Assembly: GCA_028290085.1 (NCBI GenBank)
Contig: JAQGKN010000632.1
Span: forward strand, 1-8,435
Reading direction: 5' to 3'
DNA from: Hyphomicrobiales bacterium
Lineage (GTDB): Bacteria; Pseudomonadota; Alphaproteobacteria; Rhizobiales; Beijerinckiaceae
DNA length: 8,435 nt
Shown: piece by piece, positions 1 through 6,530 of the stretch
Layout of the letters: each line of letters begins with the position of its first letter
Numbering within the stretch: the first letter of the stretch is position 1
Translations under genes and position numbers: made by a program
The notes under the pieces: model-generated
What the model was told of the DNA's origin: nothing
Database searches by the model: none
Seen by the model: the letters and a program-made list of their open reading frames with translations, nothing else

Positions 1-2
1 CC

Positions 3-827
3 CTGCGCAGCCACATTACGCAGCTGGGCAAGCAGATCACGGGCATCTCCGCTCAGCTGAAGTCGCGTGGGACGGAGGTTGATCTGATCGCCGGTGAGCT
101 CAAGGGCGTGCAGACACTCTACGACAAGAAGCTCGTGCCGCTCACGCGTCTCGCCAGTCTGCAGCGTGAAGCTGCGCGGCTGGAGGGAGAGCGCGGCCAA
201 TTGCTGTCTGCAACTGCGGAGGCGGAAAGCAAGATCAGCGAGGCTGAATTGCAGATAGCGCGCATCGATCACGATTTTCGCACCGAGGTCAGCAAGGATC
301 TGCGTGAGGCGCAGGACAAGGAAGCCGAACTCGCCGAACGCGTCGTCGTGGCCAAAGACCAATTGGCCCACACCGACATACGGGCCCCGTCCTCCGGCTT
401 TGTGCATCAGCTCGCGGCGCACACGATCGGTGGCGTGATTACGCCGGGCGAGGTGATCATGGAACTCGTCCCCAATTCCGATGAACTGCTGATCGAAGCG
501 CACATTCAGCCCAAGGATATCGATCATGTCGCGGAAGGGCAGAAAGCACTTGTCCGTCTGTCGGCCTTCAACCAGCGCACAACGCCGGAACTTAGTGGCA
601 TCGTGTCCTATGTCTCCGCCGACCTTACACATGAGAAGCAGAACGCCGCACCCGATTACATCGTCCGCGTCATGCTTTCGGGCAGCGAAATTCACAGGCT
701 GGGAAATGTGCAGCTCGTGTCGGGCATGCCCGCAGAACTGTTTCTGCAGACAGGATCGCGCACAATTATCGGCATGCTGCTGAAGCCGATCACGGATCAG
801 CTCCATCGCACATTCAGCGATCCGTGA
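3..827 (+). CDS. Type I secretion membrane fusion protein, HlyD family (3' part)
   Basis: Periplasmic adaptor of a type I secretion system, which links an inner-membrane ABC exporter to a TolC-like outer-membrane channel. The frame is open from the window edge, so the 5' end lies outside; about 274 residues remain of the roughly 430 usual for the family, and the N-terminal membrane anchor is missing. The first ~115 visible residues are a heptad-like, Glu/Lys/Ala/Leu-rich coiled-coil hairpin. Then comes the lipoyl/beta-barrel part, with the signature DIRAPSSGFVHQL, the turn GGVITPGEVIMELVP and a barrel segment around LLIEAHIQPKDIDHVAEGQ. The C-terminus (LKPITDQLHRTF) matches the usual end of PrtE/PrsE/HlyD-type adaptors. 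A GTG at 108 is internal and not the start. The ABC transporter and secreted substrate would be expected upstream. Family assignment is firm; the cargo is unknown. Confidence 0.93.
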   Translation: MRSHITQLGKQITGISAQLKSRGTEVDLIAGELKGVQTLYDKKLVPLTRLASLQREAARLEGERGQLLSATAEAESKISEAELQIARIDHDFRTEVSKDLREAQDKEAELAERVVVAKDQLAHTDIRAPSSGFVHQLAAHTIGGVITPGEVIMELVPNSDELLIEAHIQPKDIDHVAEGQKALVRLSAFNQRTTPELSGIVSYVSADLTHEKQNAAPDYIVRVMLSGSEIHRLGNVQLVSGMPAELFLQTGSRTIIGMLLKPITDQLHRTFSDP

Positions 828-830
828 AGC

Positions 831-855
831 ACCGTGAACACCAAGACCTCACGGT
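831..855 (+). other. Inverted repeat just after the secretion adaptor gene
   Basis: ACCGTGA (831-837) and TCACGGT (849-855) form a perfect 7-bp stem with an 11-base loop, four bases after the HlyD stop. There is no T-run behind it, so it is a poor intrinsic terminator. It could be a transcript-stabilising hairpin or chance. The rest of the 104-base gap to the cytochrome gene is A-rich near 880-930 and shows no promoter I would defend. Confidence 0.3.
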
Positions 856-920
856 CGGGCCAGAGCCATGCCGCATTCGGAATTTAAAAGGTTCCTCGAA
901 AAAATGATCCCGAGCCTTAG

Positions 921-934
921 AGGAGAAAAACTTG
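921..934 (+). promoter_or_regulatory. Ribosome binding site with TTG start of the cytochrome gene
   Basis: AGGAG at 921-925 sits six bases before TTG at 932. This strong Shine-Dalgarno decides the start, since the ATGs at 868 and 904 belong to another frame and no in-frame ATG fits the cytochrome N-terminus. Confidence 0.7.
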
Positions 935-2674
935 GCGCGACGAACACCCAAGCGAAAGACCGATCTCGGCACAATCGTGCTGCATTGGACGCTGGTCGCC
1001 ACGCTCGTTGTTTGCGCTCTGACCGGTTTGCGGATCGCGGCCGACGCGCCGGACGCAGACACGCTGCGGATGCTCTCCGCCATACTTCCTGCTGAAAATG
1101 TCTGGAAACTGCACATCATCGCCGGCGTCGGCCTGATGATGGTGGCGCTAGCGTACGCCATCTACATGCGCATGAGCGGGTTGACGCAGCGCGTCAAGCT
1201 CGATGGCGCGCGACTTTCGCGGTTCACCTCGGCACCGTGGTCAATCCTCAATGTCCTGCTGCACTGGCTCCTGTTTGCGCTGATCGTGACGCAGGTGATC
1301 ACCGGCATCTTGCTCCATCGCGGATTTGGCGGCGCGATTGTGGAGCTGCATCTTTTCGCGACATGGATGATCCTGCTCTACGTGCCCGCCCATCTGGGCT
1401 CCCATGTCGCATATGGGGGGATGGAGCAATTGCTGCGCGTCATCCGGCCCAGTGCGATCGCCGCCAATGCTTCCGGCGCCGGGCCTAAGCCCAGGATCCC
1501 GAACAGGGCGAGAATTGCGATCCTGACGCTCCTAGCGGGTGTCGCTGCCTGCATTTCCTGGTTCCAGGCGGACCGCATGTCGCGCGACGTGTTGACGATT
1601 GCGCATGTCGATGTTGCGCCCCCCGTCACCGGGGATCTCACGCACGCGGCATGGCGCGCGGCGACGCCCCTCGTCGTGCGCACCCAGCAGGGCGGAAATC
1701 TGGACGAAATAGGGGAATCCAATGTCGAGATCCGGGCCCTGCATGACGGCGAGAATGCCTACTTCGCCTTCACGTGGCAGGACTCGACGCGGTCGGCGGC
1801 GCATTTCCCGCTCTTCAAGGGAAACGATGGCTGGCATGTGCTGATGTACGAAAGCCAGACTCGCCGAGCGCCGATGGCGCCGGCGGACGAAGCGCGTCGT
1901 AACTCGCCCGTCTTCGAAGGCGCCTATGCCGAAGACAAGTTCTCCGTCATGCTGGCTGCGAGTCCGAAGCCGTTTGGCCCAGGTGCATTTCACCCTAGCC
2001 CAAAGCCCCTGGAGGACAAGCCGGCATCGTCGTCGGGGCGCGGGCTGCACTACACGACTGACGGCTCCTTCGTCGACGCCTGGATGTGGCACGCCGCGCT
2101 CGGTTCGTCGGCGGGGCGATGCGAGGTGGATCGAATTGGCGGTCCGCAACCGGCGAACGAAACGCAGCTCGCAGGCCTTGCCCCCTACCACGGCGGCATC
2201 GTCGGCGATCCCGCGAAGGCGGTGATATCCGACAATTACCGACAGCTCTCAAACCAGTCCGGCGCGCCCGTGACGCCCCGCCGCCTGCCGGTCAATCTGG
2301 CGTCCTCGGCAGAGATCAGCGGCCCGCTTCCAGCAGCCTCTGACCAGGGCGTCGGCGAAAATACCCGCTGGGCCATGACCGAAACGGAGTCCGTGCCCTA
2401 CACGGCCGCACAGGACGCCGCGATCCCGGTCGGCACGGTTATTCCCGGACTGCTGATCCCCAAAAGCGCGCCCCTCGACAGCAGCGACGTGCTTTGCGCG
2501 GCTCATTGGGCTGCGAACCGCTGGACGCTCACGGCCCGGCGCAAACTCCACACGGGGAACACCGCAAGCATTCCAATCCAAAAGGGGACATCTATGTTTG
2601 TCGCTGTCTTCGATCATACGGCGGCACGTCACACGCGCCACATCCGCCCGATCAAGCTGGAGATCGCGCGATGA
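932..2674 (+). CDS. Cytochrome b fused to ethylbenzene-dehydrogenase-type haem domain
   Basis: Membrane cytochrome of 580 residues, probably passing electrons across the inner membrane. Residues ~12-36, 58-79, 104-127 and 138-160 are four hydrophobic helices with His18, His61, His111, His140, His154 and His158, as expected of a b561/hydrogenase-type cytochrome b carrying haem b. A basic N-terminus (RRTPKRK) and a basic loop (KPRIPNRAR, ~186-194) both point to the cytosol; a fifth helix (~194-211) then puts residues ~212-580 in the periplasm. That part resembles the EB_dh haem domain (gamma subunit of ethylbenzene/DMSO-type dehydrogenases): VEIRALHDGENAYFAFTW, DGWHV, FGPGAFHPSPKPL, GRGLHYTTDGSFVDAWMWH. 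The start is TTG with AGGAG six bases upstream; no ATG in this frame fits. The stop overlaps the next gene's start, implying translational coupling. Haem ligands of the periplasmic domain cannot be named by eye. Confidence 0.88.
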   Translation: MARRTPKRKTDLGTIVLHWTLVATLVVCALTGLRIAADAPDADTLRMLSAILPAENVWKLHIIAGVGLMMVALAYAIYMRMSGLTQRVKLDGARLSRFTSAPWSILNVLLHWLLFALIVTQVITGILLHRGFGGAIVELHLFATWMILLYVPAHLGSHVAYGGMEQLLRVIRPSAIAANASGAGPKPRIPNRARIAILTLLAGVAACISWFQADRMSRDVLTIAHVDVAPPVTGDLTHAAWRAATPLVVRTQQGGNLDEIGESNVEIRALHDGENAYFAFTWQDSTRSAAHFPLFKGNDGWHVLMYESQTRRAPMAPADEARRNSPVFEGAYAEDKFSVMLAASPKPFGPGAFHPSPKPLEDKPASSSGRGLHYTTDGSFVDAWMWHAALGSSAGRCEVDRIGGPQPANETQLAGLAPYHGGIVGDPAKAVISDNYRQLSNQSGAPVTPRRLPVNLASSAEISGPLPAASDQGVGENTRWAMTETESVPYTAAQDAAIPVGTVIPGLLIPKSAPLDSSDVLCAAHWAANRWTLTARRKLHTGNTASIPIQKGTSMFVAVFDHTAARHTRHIRPIKLEIAR

Positions 2675-3678
2675 CCGGCGTCTCGGTTTCCGTCGTCGAT
2701 GGCGCCGCGTTCCGCGCGCAGGTCGGAGAAACATTGCTCGATGCAGCATTGCACCATCATGTCGATCTTCCGCACGATTGCCGGGCGGGCTCGTGTGGAA
2801 CGTGCCGTGTCCAGATCGTCGATGGTTCGGTCGAGGGCGGGGAAACCAGCGAGCCGGGGTATGTCCTGGCGTGCCAATGCCGGCTGACGAACGACATCAC
2901 AATCGCCGTCGAGTATGTGCCGCATGTCGAGACCGTGGGCGCCTATGTGAAGTCGCTGGTGTTCATGAGCGAGGACGTCGTCGAAGTGACGCTCGTTCCC
3001 GATCACCCATTCGTCTATCTGCCCGGGCAATATTGCCAGTTCCGCTTCAAGGGCTTTCCGGAACGCGCCTACAGCCCGACGCTGGCGCTCGAAGGACCGG
3101 CCGACCGCGAGACTATTCGGTTGCACATTCGCCAGGTGCCGGGTGGCCGCGTGTCCGGTGCATTGGGGGAAGGCATTTTGCCGGGGCATAAGGTCCGCGT
3201 GACGGGACCGTTCGGCTCGGCCTATCTGCGTCCCGGCAAGAGAGAGCGTCTGGTGCTGGCATCGAGCGGCACCGGCTTTGCGCCCATATGGGCCATAGCT
3301 CATGCGGCCCTGACGGAAATGCCGGACCGCGAGATCGTCGTCATTCCCGGCGCACGAACACGCGAGTCGCTTTACATGCGCGCGTGCCTGCTGCGCCTGA
3401 TGGCCTTTCCGAACGTGCATGTCATACCGGTGGTCTCGCAAGGCCCTGACGACAGCGTCTTCCAGATTGGAAGCCCGATCGACATGGTGCCGCAGCTTTC
3501 GCAGGACGATCTCGTTTACGTCTGCGGCTCACCGGCAATGGTCGCGGCCATGGCGCAAATCGCCAGCAACGAGGGAGCTCCGTGCTACGCGGACGCCTTC
3601 GAGCCCTCACACGCTGCAAGATCTGCAGGCCTGCTTGCGCGGGCGCGCCGCGTTATGCCGTTTTTGTCGCCGATCTGA
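2671..3678 (+). CDS. [2Fe-2S] ferredoxin/FAD/NAD(P)H oxidoreductase
   Basis: Soluble electron-transfer flavoprotein of 335 residues in the phenol-hydroxylase-reductase/CDP-6-deoxy-reductase style. Residues ~1-85 are a plant-type ferredoxin domain with Cys37, Cys42, Cys45 (CRAGSCGTC) and Cys68 or Cys70 (LACQC). The FAD domain follows with RAYS at 132-135. The nucleotide-binding domain has GTGFAP at 200-205, CGSP at 285-288 and the usual terminal ADAFEPS. No membrane segment or signal peptide is seen, so it is cytosolic. The ATG overlaps the cytochrome stop (ATGA), so the two are co-translated. The inferred job is to take electrons from NAD(P)H and feed the neighbouring cytochrome b; an oxygenase partner is possible but none is in the window. 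The frame stays open upstream to 2494, but that part only shadows the cytochrome gene. The family is firm, the redox partner inferred from context. Confidence 0.92.
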   Translation: MTGVSVSVVDGAAFRAQVGETLLDAALHHHVDLPHDCRAGSCGTCRVQIVDGSVEGGETSEPGYVLACQCRLTNDITIAVEYVPHVETVGAYVKSLVFMSEDVVEVTLVPDHPFVYLPGQYCQFRFKGFPERAYSPTLALEGPADRETIRLHIRQVPGGRVSGALGEGILPGHKVRVTGPFGSAYLRPGKRERLVLASSGTGFAPIWAIAHAALTEMPDREIVVIPGARTRESLYMRACLLRLMAFPNVHVIPVVSQGPDDSVFQIGSPIDMVPQLSQDDLVYVCGSPAMVAAMAQIASNEGAPCYADAFEPSHAARSAGLLARARRVMPFLSPI

Positions 3679-3705
3679 CACGCCAGACGACGCGGCAATC
3701 CAGAC

Positions 3706-3738
3706 AAAAAGGGCGGCTCACGCCGCTTTCATTGTTTT
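3706..3738. terminator. Bidirectional intrinsic terminator between convergent genes
   Basis: GCGGC (3713-3717), loop TCAC and GCCGC (3722-3726) make a compact GC stem flanked by AAAAA on the left and TTTCATTGTTTT on the right. It lies 35 bases after the reductase stop on the + strand and 23 bases after the stop of the convergent - strand gene. Read on the - strand the stem is followed by CCTTTTTG, the better terminator of the two directions. Confidence 0.75.
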
Positions 3739-3748
3739 CGTGTTTCAA

Positions 3749-4423
3749 TCAGTGGAGCGTTGGGCCCGGTGGTTTTACAGCCTTGCCGGGCACCTGCTTC
3801 GAGGGTCGTGGCTTCGTTGCGATGTTGGCCTCTCTCGCGTTCGAGCCCTCCCGCACTTGAGCGTTCTTTATCGACGGCTTGGCAACGTGTTCAAACGGCT
3901 CGGACGGCAGTGTTTCAGCCTTCAGCTCCAGCGCCGTCATGGCGATATTGCTCGACGTCCAAGCGACGCGCGCAGGCGCGCCCACGACGAATTTTGCCAC
4001 AGGCTGCGGCGCCTCGAGCGTCTCCTTCGCGATTTCGATTGGCTGCGTAACCGCGGGCTTGTCGAGAGGGATCATCGCCAGGGCGTCGGATGCGCGCACG
4101 AGTTTGCCTCCGTTGCGCATGGCAAGCGCTGTCCCTGCGCCGAAGACGGAGACGCCCAAAAGCGCGCTGACGACCAGGAGGCGGCTCAGCGACTTTCCGT
4201 TGGCTGAAACGGGTATCTCATGCGGTGCGAGAACCATGGGCGGGCGCTGCTGCAGATCGCGAAGGTCGCTGACCATGGCCTCTCGCCAGCGAGCGTGGTC
4301 GAAGCCTGCTGCGCGGGGCTGCGCCAGGCTCGCCTCGACCTCGGAGATAGATCGCGCAGCGAGGCCACCCGAATGGGCGATATAGAGATGCGTCTCGTCA
4401 TGTGTTCGCGCAAGAACGTTCAA
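3749..4423 (-). CDS. Hypothetical single-pass membrane protein with Pro/Lys-rich tail
   Basis: I do not recognise a family for this 224-residue protein. The first ~80 residues are hydrophilic and partly helical (ISEVEASLAQPR, ARWREAMVSDLRDLQQR). One hydrophobic helix spans ~81-102 (LLVVSALLGVSVFGAGTALAM), and ~120 residues rich in Pro, Ala and Lys follow, ending in KPRPSKQVPGKAVKPPG. That layout suggests a short cytosolic head and an extended, basic periplasmic tail that could reach cell wall or partner proteins. The start is TTG (4421-4423) preceded by GAGAGG seven bases upstream; the next in-frame Met (~50) would lose most of the head. It converges on the redox pair and shares its terminator. 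The frame is open throughout, has coding-like composition and lacks a better competitor on the other strand, so I take it as a real gene of unknown role. Confidence 0.6.
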   Translation of the reverse strand: MNVLARTHDETHLYIAHSGGLAARSISEVEASLAQPRAAGFDHARWREAMVSDLRDLQQRPPMVLAPHEIPVSANGKSLSRLLVVSALLGVSVFGAGTALAMRNGGKLVRASDALAMIPLDKPAVTQPIEIAKETLEAPQPVAKFVVGAPARVAWTSSNIAMTALELKAETLPSEPFEHVAKPSIKNAQVREGSNAREANIATKPRPSKQVPGKAVKPPGPTLH

Positions 4424-4576
4424 GGCACCCTCTCAAAATCGGTGGCTGATGATTTCTCCAAGCTAGAGTGGCAATCCGGCCGCAATTTGGCAGGGCTCGC
4501 CCGCGTTGCGCCTTAATGGCCGAGCCTCACAATTCCCTGTTTAATCGCTTCAACGATGCTTCCGCGACGGCCCGGC
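4424..4576. other. Intergenic stretch between two - strand genes
   Basis: 153 bases separate the haem-barrel stop from the start of the hypothetical membrane gene. It is long enough to hold a promoter for the latter. On the - strand TTGAAG (complement of 4550-4555) resembles a -35 element, but no good -10 follows at the right distance. No intrinsic terminator for the haem-barrel gene is obvious. Confidence 0.35.
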
Positions 4577-5242
4577 TTACGACTGTTCTCCTCGCGCTTT
4601 TTTCGATGCAATGATTTGTGCCCAGGGATTGGGGATCGGATCGCTGACGCGCACCAGCGTATTCTCGTCACGATGCGCGAATGGCTCGGTCCGGCCATGC
4701 ACAGTCAGCATCGTGTCGATGACGTAGCTCCACGAGCCCTCGGGGTGGAACGTGATCGCCATACGGTAACTGTCGGTGCGAAACGCGTATTCGAGAAAGG
4801 CGGTCGAACAGATGCCATATTCGGTCTGGCCCCGTTCGGCGGTGACGATGATCTGGTTGGTATCAGGCGTGGCGTTGCCGGCAGCGATTGCGACCTGGCC
4901 CCGCGGGATCGTGACAGTCTGCAACACCAAACCCGTCGCTGGCTCCCACAACCAATAGCCCACCTGGTCATGGAAGGTGATGTCCTCCTCCAACGTCGTG
5001 ATGTGGATGTGGTAGCGAAGCCCGTAGAAAAGTTGCGGCCCGTTGGCCTGCGGATCAATTGGCTCGAACTCGATATGCTCGATAAATTCGCGCCGCTCGG
5101 GTCCGCCAGCTTTAGGATTGAGATCGACGCCCTTGCGCGCTTCCCAGCCTCCCGCCAGCCGCCTGAGCGGCCCCAGATTGGCCAGCGTGTCGGGGTCGAC
5201 ATCTGTTGCTTCGGTGAAGATATCCGCAGGGAAATTCGGCAT
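4577..5242 (-). CDS. Haem-binding beta-barrel protein (nitrobindin/THAP4-like, FABP fold)
   Basis: Small soluble protein of 221 residues related to the THAP4-type haem-binding beta-barrel (nitrobindin, formerly DUF1794) families. Known relatives bind ferric haem and act on nitric oxide or peroxynitrite; a role here is inferred only. The family feature is the N-terminal strand after [21 protein letters not shown] (31-43), the GxW-type motif. Alternating strands follow: [49 protein letters not shown] and [20 protein letters not shown]. His182 or His190 near the C-terminus is a candidate proximal ligand. ATG at 5242 is chosen because AAAGGA lies ~7 bases upstream and the protein opens with MPNFPADIF; an open extension to 5323 adds a basic, uncharacteristic segment without a better binding site. 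No signal peptide is seen, so it is cytosolic. It is divergent from the hydrolase operon. Confidence 0.8.
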   Translation of the reverse strand: MPNFPADIFTEATDVDPDTLANLGPLRRLAGGWEARKGVDLNPKAGGPERREFIEHIEFEPIDPQANGPQLFYGLRYHIHITTLEEDITFHDQVGYWLWEPATGLVLQTVTIPRGQVAIAAGNATPDTNQIIVTAERGQTEYGICSTAFLEYAFRTDSYRMAITFHPEGSWSYVIDTMLTVHGRTEPFAHRDENTLVRVSDPIPNPWAQIIASKKARGEQS

Positions 5243-5320
5243 AGACGATCCTTTCGGAACCAGGAGGCGGAATGAAATGCGCAGGCCAATGACGGCCGCG
5301 CGGCGAGAGATTTCAAATGC

Positions 5321-5340
5321 CAATGCTCAGCAATGCTTGG
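5321..5340. repeat. Tandem 10-bp direct repeat upstream of the haem-barrel gene
   Basis: CAATGCTCAG is followed directly by CAATGCTTGG, with eight of ten bases shared and the CAATGC cores exactly one helical turn apart; AATGC occurs once more at 5316-5320. The repeat lies ~80 bases upstream of the haem-barrel start. It could be a regulator site, but no regulator is known and two copies may be chance. Confidence 0.35.
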
Positions 5341-5566
5341 GCGCGAGTAGCTGGAGGCTCTTGAAAACGCGATGGTTGATGTTCTCGGTGCTACCGAGCT
5401 GGATTTTGACCGGCAACACAGCGATCCGGGCGGCGGGTTCACTCCGAATTTGCTGTGCCATGGCTATCGAACTCTCCATCGCGACCCGCTGCTGCGGGGA
5501 GGATGGCCGATCATCGACGATCGGTGGAACTCCGGGTATCATCCTCCAGTTTAGGGCCAGTAGGCC
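5327..5566 (-). pseudogene. Possible short remnant reading frame, unrecognised
   Basis: On the - strand a frame is open from just below the stop at 5567-5569 down to 5327, with an ATG at 5542 giving at most 71 residues. It reads as a plausible protein tail ([20 protein letters not shown], then [17 protein letters not shown]). There is no Shine-Dalgarno that I trust, and I recognise no family. It may be the 3' remnant of a lost gene in front of the haem-barrel gene, or simply a chance frame in high-GC DNA. I favour neither strongly. Confidence 0.2.
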
Positions 5567-5589
5567 TTACCCAAACCTGATTATGATCA

Positions 5590-5607
5590 AGCGGTTCGGC
5601 AACCGCT
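5590..5607. promoter_or_regulatory. Perfect hairpin in the hydrolase leader
   Basis: AGCGGTT, loop CGGC, AACCGCT: a perfect 7-bp inverted repeat with a stable tetraloop, just downstream of the -10-like TATGAT (5582-5587) and ~48 bases before the hydrolase start. There is no T-run, so it is not a terminator. It may be an operator or a 5' leader hairpin. Confidence 0.4.
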
Positions 5608-5654
5608 GTGTTGGACGGGAAGTCGCAAACGTTTCCTCGCATACGGAGGACATC

Positions 5655-6491
5655 ATGCCCTATCTCACCACCAATGACGGCACCGGGATCTATTACAAGG
5701 ACTGGGGTCCCAAGGACGCCCAGCCGATCGTATTCCATCATGGCTGGCCGCTTTCAGCCGACGATTGGGATACGCAGATGCTGTTCTTTCTCGGCAACGG
5801 CTTCCGCGTGGTGGCGCATGATCGTCGCGGGCATGGCCGGTCGTCGCAGACGGATGTGGGTCACGATATGGACCATTATGCCGCCGACGCATCGGCGGTG
5901 GCCGAACACCTCGACCTCAGGAATGCGGTACATATCGGTCACTCGACGGGCGGCGGCGAAGTTGCTCGCTATGTTGCGAAGTTCGGACAGCCGCAGGGCC
6001 GCGTCGCCAAGGCAGCATTGGTCAGCGCAGTTCCCCCGCTGATGGTGCAGACAAAGAGCAACCCCGGGGGCCTGCCTATGTCCGTCTTCGACGGCTTTCG
6101 CGAAGCCCTCGCTGCTAACCGGGCGGGCTTCTACATTGATGTCGCGTCGGGACCTTTTTACGGCTTCAACCGGCCCGGCGCGGCTGTGTCGGATGGCGTG
6201 ATTCGGAATTGGTGGCGTCAGGGAATGATGGGCAGCGCGCAGGCGCATTATGAAGGTATCAAAGCCTTTTCGGAAACCGATCAGACCGAGGATCTGAAGG
6301 CAATTACGGTCCCCACGCTCGTGATGCAGGGCGATGACGACCAGATCGTCCCCTATGCCGATGCGTCGCTGCTCCAGATCAAGCTCTTGAAGGCCGGTAC
6401 ACTCAAAATTTATCCGGGCTTTCCGCACGGCATGCTCACCACGCATGCCGATGTCATCAACCCCGAGCTTCTGGCGTTCGTGAGGGGCTGA
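5655..6491 (+). CDS. Alpha/beta hydrolase, cofactor-free chloroperoxidase/arylesterase type
   Basis: Serine hydrolase of 278 residues, the usual length of the non-haem chloroperoxidase/arylesterase family. Members hydrolyse small esters or lactones and can make peracids that halogenate in vitro. The oxyanion region [11 protein letters not shown] is at 28-38 and DRRGHGRS at 56-63; the nucleophile elbow GHSTGGGE gives Ser97. The acid is in GDDDQIVP (Asp229, by alignment with the bacterial haloperoxidases) and the base is His258 in FPHGM, so the triad is complete. There is no signal peptide, so it is cytosolic. ATG at 5655 is preceded by GGAGG with good spacing; the frame is open far upstream, but only antisense to the haem-barrel gene. 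It heads a probable operon, with the zinc-finger gene 39 bases downstream. The natural substrate is unknown. Confidence 0.93.
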   Translation: MPYLTTNDGTGIYYKDWGPKDAQPIVFHHGWPLSADDWDTQMLFFLGNGFRVVAHDRRGHGRSSQTDVGHDMDHYAADASAVAEHLDLRNAVHIGHSTGGGEVARYVAKFGQPQGRVAKAALVSAVPPLMVQTKSNPGGLPMSVFDGFREALAANRAGFYIDVASGPFYGFNRPGAAVSDGVIRNWWRQGMMGSAQAHYEGIKAFSETDQTEDLKAITVPTLVMQGDDDQIVPYADASLLQIKLLKAGTLKIYPGFPHGMLTTHADVINPELLAFVRG

Positions 6492-6530
6492 TCGCGCCCG
6501 CCCCCGGGCCCGAGCAGCGAAGGAATGAGC

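Larger units (their letters stand above)
5243..5654. other. Divergent intergenic region with no convincing gene
   Basis: 412 bases lie between the haem-barrel start (- strand) and the hydrolase start (+ strand). The region should carry promoters for both. It contains a tandem CAATGC decamer near 5321-5340, a perfect hairpin at 5590-5607 and TATGAT at 5582-5587, a -10-like hexamer for the hydrolase without a clear -35. A short - strand reading frame (stop side 5327, open to 5566) is discussed separately. The + frame of the hydrolase is also open through here, but upstream of 5655 it shows no family resemblance. Confidence 0.5.

Noticed and set aside
868..1095. A small + strand frame starting with ATG before the cytochrome gene
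   Set aside because: Its first ~30 residues look passable, but it lacks a clear ribosome binding site and the rest is a shadow of the cytochrome gene in another frame.
1532..2191. A 219-residue - strand frame inside the cytochrome gene
   Set aside because: Arg-rich antisense shadow; the + strand carries recognisable EB_dh motifs.
2494..2670. Longer N-terminus for the ferredoxin reductase
   Set aside because: The added part overlaps the end of the cytochrome gene in another frame. The ATG at 2671 begins the ferredoxin domain exactly and overlaps the upstream stop.
4513..4698. Short - strand frame past the haem-barrel stop
   Set aside because: It mostly overlaps the haem-barrel 3' end in another frame, has no ribosome binding site, and resembles nothing known.
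4556..5275. A 239-residue + strand frame opposite the haem-barrel gene
   Set aside because: Composition is that of an antisense shadow, while the - strand frame shows the GGW haem-barrel motif.
5043..5654. N-terminal extension of the hydrolase frame by about 200 codons
   Set aside because: The extension overlaps the haem-barrel gene in antisense and has no family resemblance. The ATG at 5655 has a strong ribosome binding site and gives the usual family length.
6492..6520. GC-rich inverted repeat (GCCC...GGGC) between hydrolase and zinc-finger genes
   Set aside because: A 4-bp stem of low complexity with no T-run; too weak to call a terminator or regulatory element.
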